From assembly GCA_027365835.1 (NCBI GenBank), contig DAHXLU010000103.1:1-64000 (forward strand): 64,000 nt of DNA. The letters run 5' to 3'. The notes under the pieces were generated by a model that was not told where the DNA came from, did no database searches, and worked only from the letters and a program-made list of their open reading frames with translations. Of this stretch, positions 27,212 through 36,279 are shown one piece after another; the stretch's first letter is position 1; each line of letters begins with the position of its first letter. Position numbers and translations under genes: made by a program. Source of the stretch: JAJZMA01 sp021850405 (GTDB lineage: Bacteria > Chloroflexota > Dormibacteria > Aeolococcales > Aeolococcaceae).

Positions 27212-27357
27212 TGCCCCGCGACAGATAGCGGCAGCCCTGCGGTTTTAGCCGCAATAACCGGGAGTTTTATGATCTGCACGAGCGGTACCTGCAACTTGAC
27301 CTGTCGGGAGATGGTCGACCCCGGCAAGACAGGTCCAGGCCGGAATGGGGGCAGCCG

Positions 27358-28860
27358 ATGACGGCACAGTCGTCGCTGGTGGACCGGGTGGGGGTCCATG
27401 ACAGCCACCGGCCGCAACATACAGACGGTGGTACCGGGCACTCCCACTATGGGCTGGCACTTGCTGTGGTGGTCTGCGGGGTACTCATTGCCGCTGTCGA
27501 TACGACGATCGTCGTTTTGGCGCTGCCAAAGATTGAGGCAGACCTGCACGTAAACGTCACTGACGTGGTCTGGGTGATACTTAGCTATCTGCTGGTGGTG
27601 ACGGTTCTCTCAACCCAGGTGGGCAGGCTTGGGGACATGTTTGGCAGGGTCCGCATGTACCAGACAGGCTTTGCCATCTTTGTGGCAGGGTCGCTTCTTT
27701 GTGGGCTAGCCAGTAACGAGCTAACGATGATACTGTTCCGCATCCTGCAAGGCATCGGCGGAGCGCTGATAAGTGCCAACAGTGGCGCAGTCATTGCAGA
27801 TATAGTGCCGGTCGAGCGGCGCGGTCGCGCCTACGGGTTCAATGCCATAGGCTGGAATCTAGGTGCCATTCTTGGGATCCTGCTTGGCGGGGCCATCACC
27901 ACATTTACTACGTGGCGCTGGATATTTTTCATCAATGTGCCAATTGGCCTTCTGGCGCTTGGGGTATCCCTGAAAGTCTTGCACAGTACCGCCGAGCGAC
28001 GCAGTCACAGGGTGGACTGGGCGGGTACTGTGACGTTGAGCCTGGGCCTCTTCTGCATTCTCTGGGCGGCAACCCAGTTTGCAACCAATCCCTTCGACCT
28101 TCAGATAGGAGCACTCTTCCTGGCTGGCTTGGTGCTGCTGGCCGGTTTTGCCGTTATGGAGACCAGGCACCCCGAGCCGCTTGTTTCCATGAGTCTGTTT
28201 CGCATCCCTACCATGCTCCCAGCCCTGTCGGCGGCATTTCTGCAGAGTCTGGCCAATTTTGCGGTCCTCTTTCTCGTAATCATGTATCTCCAGGGAGTAA
28301 GGCAGCTCACTCCCCTCAATGCATCAATCCTGCTGGTGCCGGGTTATCTTATGGGTGCTGTGGTCGGACCATTCGCCGGCAGGCTTTCTGACCGGGTTGG
28401 GGCAGTCTTTCCTGCTACGTTCGGTCTGGTGGTTCAGGCTGTGGCGCTTTTTATCTATGCCCAGCTCGGCACTTCGACCTGGCTTGGGCTGATTGTCGTA
28501 GCAAGCGTGGTAAACGGCATAGGGTCTGGATGCTTTTTCCCATCCAACAATGCTGCTGTCATGAAGGCGTCTCCGGGGCGGTCCTTCGGGGTGGCGTCGG
28601 GCATGCTGCGCACGTTTGCCAATGTGGGCATGGTGTTTTCCTTTGCGATGGCACTGGTGGTCGCAGCTCACGCGATACCGCGTTTTATTGCTTTTCGAAT
28701 ATTTGTCGGGAGCGAGTCTCTCTCCCATTCGCTGGCCTCATCCTTTGCCACTGGCCTGCATTCGGCGTTTTATGCGTCCATGGTGGTAATGCTGCTGGCT
28801 GCCGTGATGTCGGCAGTGCGCAGACGAACTGCCCGGGCCAGGACGGATGCAGTCAGCTAA
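27358..28860 (+). CDS. DHA2-family MFS drug exporter, 14-helix type
   Basis: A 500-residue protein with about 14 hydrophobic helices after a hydrophilic His-containing N-terminal 30 residues. Seen: AAVDTTIVVLALP in helix 1 (the D-T/S motif of the DHA2 group), motif A GRLGDMFGRVRMY, RILQGIGGALI, and GWNLGAILGILLGGAI in helix 5. It would use proton antiport to expel hydrophobic or cationic compounds (EmrB/QacA group); the substrate is unknown. It is a single gene preceded by a structured, palindrome-rich leader and no adjacent regulator. Confidence 0.93.
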   Translation: MTAQSSLVDRVGVHDSHRPQHTDGGTGHSHYGLALAVVVCGVLIAAVDTTIVVLALPKIEADLHVNVTDVVWVILSYLLVVTVLSTQVGRLGDMFGRVRMYQTGFAIFVAGSLLCGLASNELTMILFRILQGIGGALISANSGAVIADIVPVERRGRAYGFNAIGWNLGAILGILLGGAITTFTTWRWIFFINVPIGLLALGVSLKVLHSTAERRSHRVDWAGTVTLSLGLFCILWAATQFATNPFDLQIGALFLAGLVLLAGFAVMETRHPEPLVSMSLFRIPTMLPALSAAFLQSLANFAVLFLVIMYLQGVRQLTPLNASILLVPGYLMGAVVGPFAGRLSDRVGAVFPATFGLVVQAVALFIYAQLGTSTWLGLIVVASVVNGIGSGCFFPSNNAAVMKASPGRSFGVASGMLRTFANVGMVFSFAMALVVAAHAIPRFIAFRIFVGSESLSHSLASSFATGLHSAFYASMVVMLLAAVMSAVRRRTARARTDAVS

Positions 28861-28888
28861 GTAAAACTGCGTGTCCACTGACTTTCTA

Positions 28889-28911
28889 CCGGTTGGGCAC
28901 TGGCCGACCGG
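28889..28911 (+). terminator. hairpin between convergent genes
   Basis: CCGGTTGG and CCGACCGG form an 8-pair stem with one G-U pair and a 7-base loop, in the 67-base gap between the stop codons of the DHA2 transporter and the aldo/keto reductase. There is no T tract on either side, so termination is only an inference. Confidence 0.3.
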
Positions 28912-28927
28912 CCCGGGGTGTCCCTGG

Positions 28928-29812
28928 TCAGGTATCGCTGGGCAGTCCGAGATCTATTTTTGCCTGCTGGTCCAGGACCAGCTGCTCTGCCGCAAGATTC
29001 TCTTCAAGGTGCTGCAGCGAGGACGTGCCTGGAATGATAGCTGTGTTACTGGATACATCGAGCAGCCATGCCAGGGCAACCTGGGCCGGGGTTACACCAA
29101 GGCGCGCTGCAGTAGTGGTTACGGAGGGAGCTGTGAGTACCGGGTTGACCGTGGAAAAGCCCGACCCCAAGGGAAAGAACGGCACAAAGGTGATTGACTC
29201 CGCTTCGCATCGTCGCACCACCTCCAGGGACTTCCGGTCGATGATATTGAACGGGTTCTGGACACAGACCACCTCTGTGATCTTCAGCGCAGCTTCAAGC
29301 AGCGCGCTGCCGATGTTGCTAAGGCCGATGCCACCAACGATGCCCTCCTGCTTTAGCTCTGCCAGGGCGCCAATCTGATCCACGAAGAGTTGCTCATCCA
29401 CTGATTTGCCGGCCGGCAGATCGGGTAGCCGCAGGTTGACGGCCGCAAGATAGTCAGTATGCAGTGTGGTCAGGTTCTCAAGCACACCAACACGCAGTTC
29501 GCTGGGCGAGCTGGCGGGCAGCCATGCGCCCTGGGAGTTGCGCTTTGCCCCAACCTTGCTGATAAGTATCAGGTCGTCCGGGTAGGGGTGGAGTGCCTCG
29601 TGGATAAGCTCATTGACGACTGCTGGGCCGTAGTACTGTGCGGTGTCGATATGGTTGACGCCGCGGTCTACGGCAGAACGCAATACCGCAAGCGCTTCAG
29701 TCCTGTCCTTCGGGGGACCAAATGCTCCAGGCCCTGCCAGCTGCATGGCGCCATATCCCATCCGTCGGACAGTGTGCTTTCCAATCCGGATTTCATCGCG
29801 GTCATCGGCCAT
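28928..29812 (-). CDS. aldo/keto reductase
   Basis: NAD(P)H-dependent oxidoreductase of the AKR superfamily, TIM-barrel fold. Seen: MGYGAMQLAGPGAFG, DRGVNHIDTAQYYGP with the catalytic Asp and Tyr, LISKVG with the Lys, and AALAWLLD-like helix near the end (VALAWLLDVSSNTAIIPGTSS) with cofactor-binding residues. The usual catalytic His position reads VNLRLPD, which lacks the expected His, so activity may differ. At 294 aa from ATG 29812; the open frame reaches further upstream, but a TACACT box 6 bases before this ATG favours it. Confidence 0.9.
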   Translation of the reverse strand: MADDRDEIRIGKHTVRRMGYGAMQLAGPGAFGPPKDRTEALAVLRSAVDRGVNHIDTAQYYGPAVVNELIHEALHPYPDDLILISKVGAKRNSQGAWLPASSPSELRVGVLENLTTLHTDYLAAVNLRLPDLPAGKSVDEQLFVDQIGALAELKQEGIVGGIGLSNIGSALLEAALKITEVVCVQNPFNIIDRKSLEVVRRCEAESITFVPFFPLGSGFSTVNPVLTAPSVTTTAARLGVTPAQVALAWLLDVSSNTAIIPGTSSLQHLEENLAAEQLVLDQQAKIDLGLPSDT

Positions 29813-29818
29813 TTTTCC

Positions 29819-29824
29819 AGTGTA
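29819..29824 (-). promoter_or_regulatory. candidate -10 box for a leaderless aldo/keto reductase transcript
   Basis: Minus-strand TACACT, then GGAAAA, then ATG at 29812: the same 6-base spacing as at the VOC gene and the two hypothetical genes. Confidence 0.45.
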
Positions 29825-29910
29825 CCGGACAGTGCCGAAAGGGGGGCGGCTCTTACAGCGGATGAGATACATGGTGGGACACCGGATCCCGACCCGCCAG
29901 GGCAGATTCG

Positions 29911-31434
29911 CTAATATCCGGGGAAGTAATCGGTCCTGATCCTTGCCCGGGGAACATGGAGCTCTCTCAGGCTGCGCTTCATGGCAGAAACCATCGGGGG
30001 CGATCCAGAGACATAGAAAATGCGCTCACGGTAATCGGGCACTTCTGCTGCTATCGCCTGTGCCGTAATGAAACCATACCGATAGCGCGGATCTCTTGCT
30101 TCTGTTTTTTCATGGGTCAGGAACGGAACGATGGATAGGCCGATTGCCTGCCTAGCCTCTTCAAACAGTCTCATGTAGCTCAGGCGCTCCTTCCGGTACT
30201 CGGAGTAGAGCAGAACTATGTCTCTTTTCTCCTTGCGGTCCATGAGGCTTTTGATCATGCTACGGAAAGGAGTTATTCCAACACCGCCCGCGATGAATAC
30301 CAGTCGGGCCGAGGGATCCTTCGGCATAATGAAGTCGCCCCCAAGCTGCGATGCCGATAATGCTGCAGCCTTTCCATGCTGCGATAGTGTCATAAGCTCC
30401 CGTTTGAAGCTGCTCGCCCTGGCGGGTATTATGAGGCCGAGTCGAAGGGTATCTTCGGTGGGGGCTGAGGCTATGGTGAAGTATCGGCGCACGCCGCGGC
30501 TGTCTGGATGCATGTGGGGGAGGGTCCACTCCATATACTGGCCAGGTTCAAAGGCTACCCGGCGGTCCACTGTAAAGACCAGGTCCGCCAGGTCTGGTCC
30601 GCTGGTTGTATGCCGGTTTCTAAGGACTGCGTTTATGCGTATCCTGGGGCTAACCAGGTAGGCATAGGCATTTCCGGCTACCAGTGCAAGTTCTGGGGTG
30701 AGAAAGATGGTTCCCAGATGCACCTGGGGTGGAAAGAGCATCCCGACCAGGCCTGCATATATTCCCTGTTGCCGCAGCCGGGCTGGCAGGGTCATAGGCT
30801 CTGTCAGCATCACAGCGGCTAGAAAAAAGAGCGGAGACTGGATGAAGAGGCCCGTAAGGTCGCGTGCGAGCACTCCCGACTGCAGGCCGAGAACGACAGT
30901 TACGGCTGTTGCGGTCACGAGAAAGGTCGAGACTAGCGTCCAGCGCTGCAGTTTGGTGACCACCACTATGCCCCCGGCAAGCACAAAGGGAAGCATCGCT
31001 GCACTACCTACCCACCAGCTTGCAGCCTGTCCCGCCAGAAGGGCAGTAAGAACTACCCCCATAGCGGCTGGGTTGAATACATGCACTTTATTAACTGCCA
31101 GCAAGTACTTTGTGGCGGTGGCAAGGACACTTGCGGCGACCAGAAACTCTGCAGTGGGGACTGTTATTGCTGGAGTAATGATCAGGCTGAGAATGAGCGC
31201 AGTTATGATGGAGGATTCGGGGTTGGTGTGTGCTTCAAATGCCCAGGCAAACGCGCGGTTGGTGCCAATGCACGTGGCAAGCAGGATGGCGACTGAAAAC
31301 AGGAGTGGGAGGATACCAAATTGCACCCGCCCGAATGCCGCCCAGAGAGCGCCTGCACCATCCAGTGCGATCAGGTAGTAGAGCACAACGCGATACATCG
31401 TCAGCCCGCCGAGAAGCTGGTAGAGGCGTGTCAC
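29911..31434 (-). CDS. RnfD/NqrB-like membrane domain fused to FNR-type flavin reductase
   Basis: The N-terminal half (to about residue 260) is a polytopic RnfD/NqrB-like domain with 8-10 helices and the KVHVFNPAAMG signature. The C-terminal half is an NAD(P)H-linked ferredoxin-reductase module: RRYFTIASAP binds FAD, FIAGGVGITPFRSMI binds the nucleotide, and FYVSGSPPMV and DYFPGY end it. NAD(P)H electrons could pass via FAD into the membrane part. I see no S/T-GAT motif for covalent FMN in this protein. The GTG start overlaps the apbE stop by 4 bases. It is the last gene of the FMN-binding/apbE/RnfD-FNR unit. Confidence 0.9.
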   Translation of the reverse strand: MTRLYQLLGGLTMYRVVLYYLIALDGAGALWAAFGRVQFGILPLLFSVAILLATCIGTNRAFAWAFEAHTNPESSIITALILSLIITPAITVPTAEFLVAASVLATATKYLLAVNKVHVFNPAAMGVVLTALLAGQAASWWVGSAAMLPFVLAGGIVVVTKLQRWTLVSTFLVTATAVTVVLGLQSGVLARDLTGLFIQSPLFFLAAVMLTEPMTLPARLRQQGIYAGLVGMLFPPQVHLGTIFLTPELALVAGNAYAYLVSPRIRINAVLRNRHTTSGPDLADLVFTVDRRVAFEPGQYMEWTLPHMHPDSRGVRRYFTIASAPTEDTLRLGLIIPARASSFKRELMTLSQHGKAAALSASQLGGDFIMPKDPSARLVFIAGGVGITPFRSMIKSLMDRKEKRDIVLLYSEYRKERLSYMRLFEEARQAIGLSIVPFLTHEKTEARDPRYRYGFITAQAIAAEVPDYRERIFYVSGSPPMVSAMKRSLRELHVPRARIRTDYFPGY

Positions 31435-32177
31435 CGGATTACGTACTTCAGGAAGTGGTCAGTGTAGGTAGCCCGTCCATTTGCTTCGATCATGTAGCCT
31501 TCAAAGCCCCCGAGGTCCTGGACAAAGTTGATTCCATTTAGCCCCATGGCAAACGCCGCAGTTGCAAACCGGTCTGCCTCGTAGGCATCTGGGCCGATGA
31601 CTGTCAGGCTCACTACGCCATCGATGGTCGAGCCTGGCTTTAGGGGGTTGTAGACATGCTGCCCGCGCAGGTATGTTCCTGAAGTTGCCACGCCCATGCC
31701 GGTGACTGCCAGCACTTTTACGATCGTATCTGTATCAAATGGGTTGCGAATGCCCACGCTCCACGGTTCGCCCGCAGCATTTTTTCCATGGGCCTCAATG
31801 TCTCCACCGGCTTCGACATAGTAGTTTATGAAGCCATCCCTTCCGATACGGTCGGCACAGTTGTGGATTGCCCACCCCTTCACTAGCCCCGAGGGGTCGA
31901 TAGTCCCGTTGCGCCACGCATCAAAGTAGCCGGCTGTGGCTCTTTTTGTCTCTTCGCACAGCCGCACCACCTCATGCATCTCACTACTCCATTGTGTTGG
32001 GGGGCGGCCTGCGTTCACCTGGCAAACCTCGCTTGACGGCTTGAACGGACTGAACCGGTCATCCACCTGTTGCAGGTAGCGCAGTGCATTGTCAACGACA
32101 GTGTCGCCCGCCTTCTCATCCACAACCTCAATTGTTATGGGCATGCCCATGACGATGGCGCTCTTGCGTGCTGACAT
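31431..32177 (-). CDS. apbE: FAD:protein FMN transferase ApbE
   Basis: Attaches FMN covalently to Thr/Ser in D/S-x-x-S/T-GAT motifs of partner proteins. Seen: MGMPITIEV near the start, TIDPSGLVKGWAI, VEAGGDIEAHG (FAD site), ATSGTYLRG, and ADRFATAAFAMGL at the metal-binding end. At 248 aa it is shorter than the usual 300-340 because it has no signal peptide or lipobox, so it is probably cytosolic. It sits 2 bases after the FMN-binding protein gene, which carries the expected acceptor motif, and overlaps the RnfD-FNR gene. Confidence 0.92.
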   Translation of the reverse strand: MSARKSAIVMGMPITIEVVDEKAGDTVVDNALRYLQQVDDRFSPFKPSSEVCQVNAGRPPTQWSSEMHEVVRLCEETKRATAGYFDAWRNGTIDPSGLVKGWAIHNCADRIGRDGFINYYVEAGGDIEAHGKNAAGEPWSVGIRNPFDTDTIVKVLAVTGMGVATSGTYLRGQHVYNPLKPGSTIDGVVSLTVIGPDAYEADRFATAAFAMGLNGINFVQDLGGFEGYMIEANGRATYTDHFLKYVIR

Positions 32178-32179
32178 GG

Positions 32180-32737
32180 CTAGGCTTTTGCGAGCGCCTG
32201 GGCGAGCGACTGGATGAACCCCTCGCTGGTCGCTGTCGCTCCTGTGATGATATTGACCTGTGCTGACTGGGCCTGGATTGCTTCCTGTTGCAGGTACGGA
32301 AGTGCCTGCTGGCTCACGTAGGCAGAGTACTGGTGTGCGTTAGGGTATTGCAGCACCTGGACGCTGGTGAGCTTGCCATTGGCAATGGTGGCCCGCACCT
32401 GGACGTTGCCAAAGTAGACAAAGGTTGACGGCCCGGTGTAGGTGCCATCCCGATACTGGCTGGCAGAGGTGGGGGCTGGGGTTGCCGTCGTAGCTGCCGG
32501 GGTGGAGGCTGCGCCTGGACTGGCTGGAGGGGCAGCCTCTGAACTGGCAGCAGTAGCAGGAGGCGCACCTGGTGGTGTGCCAGGCGCAGAAGGAGAGGCT
32601 GACCTTTGCGACCTGCTTCCTGCTGGGGGGAGCAGTGCAACGGTCCCTGGGGCGGGGCTGGTCCTCATCTCGTAGCTGTATAGGCCAAGACCAGCAAGCA
32701 CCAGTGCTGCAAGTGCTCCCTGTTTTGTGTTCCACAT
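32180..32737 (-). CDS. membrane-anchored FMN-binding domain protein (RnfG/NqrC-like)
   Basis: Starts at ATG 32737, with GGAG 11 bases upstream, giving 185 aa. One N-terminal transmembrane helix (ALAALVLAGLGLYSY), a linker of about 70 residues rich in Ala, Pro, Ser and Thr, then an FMN_bind domain (YRDGTYTG ... VRATIANGKLTSVQVLQYP) ending with the covalent flavin acceptor motif ITGATATS about 15 residues from the C-terminus. The domain would lie outside the membrane and carry FMN placed by the adjacent ApbE. The open frame extends 173 codons upstream, but that part looks like non-coding sequence. Confidence 0.92.
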   Translation of the reverse strand: MWNTKQGALAALVLAGLGLYSYEMRTSPAPGTVALLPPAGSRSQRSASPSAPGTPPGAPPATAASSEAAPPASPGAASTPAATTATPAPTSASQYRDGTYTGPSTFVYFGNVQVRATIANGKLTSVQVLQYPNAHQYSAYVSQQALPYLQQEAIQAQSAQVNIITGATATSEGFIQSLAQALAKA

Positions 32738-33038
32738 GTGGGCTTTCTCCAGTTGAAGTGGTTGACCATCACAGGTGCGCTTTGCGCCTGGCGCACACCC
32801 CCGGCAATCATTGGGGTGATTATCCTGTCTACAACCTTTCGGTCGGGTTACCGGGAGAGCGGGTGGATCTGGCTGGGTGGGGCGAGTTCTGGTTTTGCTT
32901 CCTGCCTGTCTGTCCATGCGGTCTCTGCGGAGGTATTCATTGCTGGTGCGCGGTGTCAGGGCAACAGTGATCCAGGGGGCGGGTGCCCAGCAGCGCCTGG
33001 GAAGTGTGCCGTTATCCTGCGGCTGGGCTGCAGGGTGG
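32738..33038 (-). other. 301-base region, probably upstream region of the flavin module
   Basis: Lies between the GH13 stop and the FMN-binding protein start, both minus. It probably holds the promoter of the three-gene flavin operon. I see GC-rich direct/inverted GCGC repeats around 32775-32797 and a GATAAT box on the minus strand (32817-32822) without a matching -35. No gene is supported. Confidence 0.4.
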
Positions 33039-34661
33039 CTACTCTGGTGGACCAAAAAGCGCACCCGACCATGCAGGCAGCTGCATGATCCTGGAGCCAT
33101 CCTTCGTTTTGTTACGTTCCACTGCTGTGCTGGTTGTGAGCATTGGTCTGCCATGCGACGGGCAGTCCGCATCCAGATCCCCCAGGTTGAGGACGACTGT
33201 GAAAGCACCCCGGCGCCATCCCCAGGTGCTCTTTTCCGGCAACTCTGCGTAACCACTCTCCCGGAGGTCGGTGTGGCTTCTGCGGAGCGCTATCAGCTTG
33301 CGCGTGAAGTTGAGGGTTGAGTCGGCATCTTTTTTTTGATCGGCTACATTGCGCTCCAGCGTTCCGAATGGGAGCCACGGAGTTACGGTAGGCGCCGTAA
33401 ATCCAGCACCGGGCTCTGAATTCCACGGCATGGGAGTCCTTGAGGGATCCCTGCCAATAGTGTTTCCCTGGTGAGGGACCATGGTGTCGCGCTTTTGTGA
33501 AAGGGTTATGCGGGTGTCCTCCATTCCCAGCTCGTCGCCATAGTAGATGACAGGAACGCCTGGAAGCAGCAGCAGGAGCATGAGGATGCACCTGATCCTG
33601 TCCTCTTCACCGCCACCCCACCTGGTAGTAAAGCGCGACTTGTCATGGTTGGAAACAGTCCAGGTCGCTGTCGCACCAGGTGGCAGGAGAGCAAAGGTCT
33701 CCCTTGTTATGGAGCGCAGGACCGAAGGGTCGAATGGTGCATCCAGAAATGCTGCATTGAGGGTAAGGTGCAGTTCGGGGGCGTCTTCCGTGCCGTAGAA
33801 GGGGACCATGCGCGATGGATCGGTGACATAGGTTTCTCCATAGAGGAGCGGGGATGACTGGTACTCATCGGCAAGCCTGCGCCAGTGACGGTGAATTTCA
33901 TGCACCTCGGGCTGTTCTCCGTTGTACAGGGGCCGCTGTCCACGTTCTACCCAGTCTTTTGGGTCAAGCGGCTGCGCGGGAGGGTTGTTCCTGAGCTTTG
34001 CGTCCTTGACAATCCCATGGGCCACATCTATCCGGAATCCGGCGATGTGCCGGTCCAGCCAGAAACGTAGGATCTCATCAAAGGCAGTTTTTACCTCTGG
34101 GTTCCACCAGTTGAGGTCGGGCTGGCAGGGGAGAAAGTTGTGCAGGTACCATTCGCCGCTCTTTTCATCCAGGGTCCAGGCTGGATCTACCGTTGCAGAG
34201 AGCCAGTTGTTGGGAGGGCCCCCATCGCGCCCTGCCGCAAAGACGTACCAGTCCCGGTGTCTCGCAGTACGCGAGCTTAAGGCGTCCGTAAACCAGGGAT
34301 GACTGGAGCTTGTGTGGTTGGGCACCAGATCCAGCAGCACATGGATCCCGCGCTTGCCGGCTGCTTCCACCAGCCTGTCCATGTCATCCAGGGTCCCAAA
34401 GTCCGGATGCACGCCGGTGTAGTCCGACACGTCATACCCCCAGTCACCGTTGGGAGACGGCATGGTCGGATTGAGCCAGATCCCATCTATCCCGAGCCAT
34501 GCGAGGTAATCCAGATGCTGGGTAATCCCCGGCAGGTCCCCGTATCCATCATGGTTGGAGTCGGCAAATGAGCGTGGGTAGATCTGGTAGAGCACAGCAT
34601 TCTTCCACCACGGAGCAGGCGCTGCGCGAGGATGCGTTGGGTTGGCAACTGCGGGGGGCAC
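33039..34661 (-). CDS. GH13 alpha-glucosidase / oligo-1,6-glucosidase-like
   Basis: A retaining alpha-glucoside hydrolase (GH13), TIM barrel. Seen: WWKNAVLYQIYPRSFADSN at the start, GIDGIWLNPTMPSPNGDWGYDVSDY, DLVPNHTS (region I), GFRIDVAHG with the nucleophile Asp (II), LLYGETYV with the acid/base Glu (III), and VSNHDKSR with the third Asp (IV). The product would release glucose from trehalose-, sucrose- or isomaltose-type sugars. No ATG start fits; GTG 34661 gives 540 aa and begins just before the domain, while TTG 34667 or 34766 are alternatives. There is no signal peptide, so it is cytosolic. Confidence 0.93.
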   Translation of the reverse strand: MPPAVANPTHPRAAPAPWWKNAVLYQIYPRSFADSNHDGYGDLPGITQHLDYLAWLGIDGIWLNPTMPSPNGDWGYDVSDYTGVHPDFGTLDDMDRLVEAAGKRGIHVLLDLVPNHTSSSHPWFTDALSSRTARHRDWYVFAAGRDGGPPNNWLSATVDPAWTLDEKSGEWYLHNFLPCQPDLNWWNPEVKTAFDEILRFWLDRHIAGFRIDVAHGIVKDAKLRNNPPAQPLDPKDWVERGQRPLYNGEQPEVHEIHRHWRRLADEYQSSPLLYGETYVTDPSRMVPFYGTEDAPELHLTLNAAFLDAPFDPSVLRSITRETFALLPPGATATWTVSNHDKSRFTTRWGGGEEDRIRCILMLLLLLPGVPVIYYGDELGMEDTRITLSQKRDTMVPHQGNTIGRDPSRTPMPWNSEPGAGFTAPTVTPWLPFGTLERNVADQKKDADSTLNFTRKLIALRRSHTDLRESGYAELPEKSTWGWRRGAFTVVLNLGDLDADCPSHGRPMLTTSTAVERNKTKDGSRIMQLPAWSGALFGPPE

Positions 34662-34961
34662 TTTCAAGGAAAGGATAGACCATACGCCCCTATGGGATTG
34701 GTGGCGTGCTTTCTGGCCAGGCGGGTGCCCTGGAAACCGCCTGGCGGATGGGGCAAAGGGCCCCAAAAACCTCCCTGCTGGTTCCCGGTAGGACTGCTGC
34801 CGGGGCGGGCAATGGCTCGATTAGCCAAGATACTGGAACAGGTCCGTCATCCTTCCGTTACACACTTGTGGGTGATTCGCCACAAAGGGGCCTGGTTCAT
34901 GATATTGTCCCTAGTAATGTCCGTCTGTGTGCGGGCTGGGCTGGATGATCAGGAGAGGACT

Positions 34962-36260
34962 ATGGCCATAGATACTGACGGAGTTGTCGTCCCACCGTTG
35001 CTAGATATGGAGATCGGTGAGGGTGAAGAGGTGTCTGCGCCGACACGGCAGATCATGCCGCCAAGACCTTCTGGTCTTGGGCTATTTGCAACATGGCCAT
35101 CTCTTGCCAGAGACTATCGCCAGACGGAAGAGGGCGCTGTGGCCCTGTTCCCGGATGATTCAGTCGAGCTTGAGGGCAGGGTTGGGCCGCGGGAGGTTTC
35201 CGGTGCGGTTATTCCCTCCCCTGTGGGTGTAGTGCCACCTTCCACGGCCTCGTCTGGCCAGGGATCCATGTGGCCAGCTCCTGGGCAACGCCTGGCAGCA
35301 ACCCAAAAAGAGGGCGGTAGTGGCCTGGGGCTCTCTGACGCCATGGTCAGGGACTTTGCTCCTGGTGCGTCGGTGCGCTACCGGCAGGGAGCTCCTGCCG
35401 GGTGGAGAGGGCTCGTCTGGCGAGCGACAATGGGCCATGTGGTGGTTCCGGAGTCTGCACGCGCCAGGCGGTCCGCCGAGCGGCTCACCAGGATACAGAC
35501 GCCAGTAGCAGCATGTGCCAAGATCGCCTTTGCATCGGGAAAGGGAGGGGTGGGTAAAACCACCGCAACACTTCTCTGCGGAACGGCTCTTTCCCTCCTG
35601 CGGGGCGACCGGATTGTTGCCATGGATGCTAACCCGGATGCCGGATCACTGGGATGGAGGGTGGACCGCCGCACAGACAGTACGCTTTCTGATCTTCTGC
35701 GTGATGCAGATACGATAAGCCGGTACGGGGATGTGCGCTCTTATATGAGTCAGTCTGACTCCCGGCTGGAGGTGCTTGCCTCTGCGAATAACCCCTCGAT
35801 CTCGATGGCCATGGGTGACGGTGAGTACCGGAGGGCGGTGGAGATAATAGAGCAGTACTACAGCATGCTGCTCATGGATCTGGGTACTGGCCTTGTGGAC
35901 GGAGGCACCCAGGCTATCCTGGGCCTGGCATCGCAGGTAGTGGTCATAACTTCTCCGAGTGTGGACTCTGGACGGATTGCTGATTTCACCCTGGATTTTA
36001 TTGAAAAGCGAGATCCAGAAAAGGCGCGTGCTGCAATCGTTGTAATCAACAATGTACGCAAGGACAGCGCTATTGATGTAGATGCACTGGATGCGCACTT
36101 TGCAAGCCGCGCTGCTGCAGTTGTGAGGGTCCCTTGGGATGCCCATCTTTCTGCCGGGGATATTCCCCGCTGGGAGCTGCTGCAGCCCCAGACGCGGGAA
36201 GCGTATCTGGATCTGGCGGCCCTGGTAGCCGCTGCCGCTGGCACCGGGGCTCCTGGCTGA
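34962..36260 (+). CDS. MinD/ParA-family ATPase, ESX-associated (EspI-like) type
   Basis: The ATG at 34962 has AGGAG 7 bases upstream, giving 432 aa. Residues 1 to about 160 are acidic and Pro/Ser/Gly-rich, probably disordered. GWRGLVWRATMGHVVVP at about 165-182 and the ARRSAERLTRIQTPV linker lead into a deviant Walker A, ASGKGGVGKTT, then AMDANPDAGSLGWRV. This arrangement is like the MinD-like ATPases found with actinobacterial type VII secretion loci. No ESX component is visible here; a two-gene ABC-2 exporter follows at 19 bases. The cargo or partner is unknown. Confidence 0.85.
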   Translation: MAIDTDGVVVPPLLDMEIGEGEEVSAPTRQIMPPRPSGLGLFATWPSLARDYRQTEEGAVALFPDDSVELEGRVGPREVSGAVIPSPVGVVPPSTASSGQGSMWPAPGQRLAATQKEGGSGLGLSDAMVRDFAPGASVRYRQGAPAGWRGLVWRATMGHVVVPESARARRSAERLTRIQTPVAACAKIAFASGKGGVGKTTATLLCGTALSLLRGDRIVAMDANPDAGSLGWRVDRRTDSTLSDLLRDADTISRYGDVRSYMSQSDSRLEVLASANNPSISMAMGDGEYRRAVEIIEQYYSMLLMDLGTGLVDGGTQAILGLASQVVVITSPSVDSGRIADFTLDFIEKRDPEKARAAIVVINNVRKDSAIDVDALDAHFASRAAAVVRVPWDAHLSAGDIPRWELLQPQTREAYLDLAALVAAAAGTGAPG

Positions 36261-36279
36261 ATCGGATATTATCGGTGGG

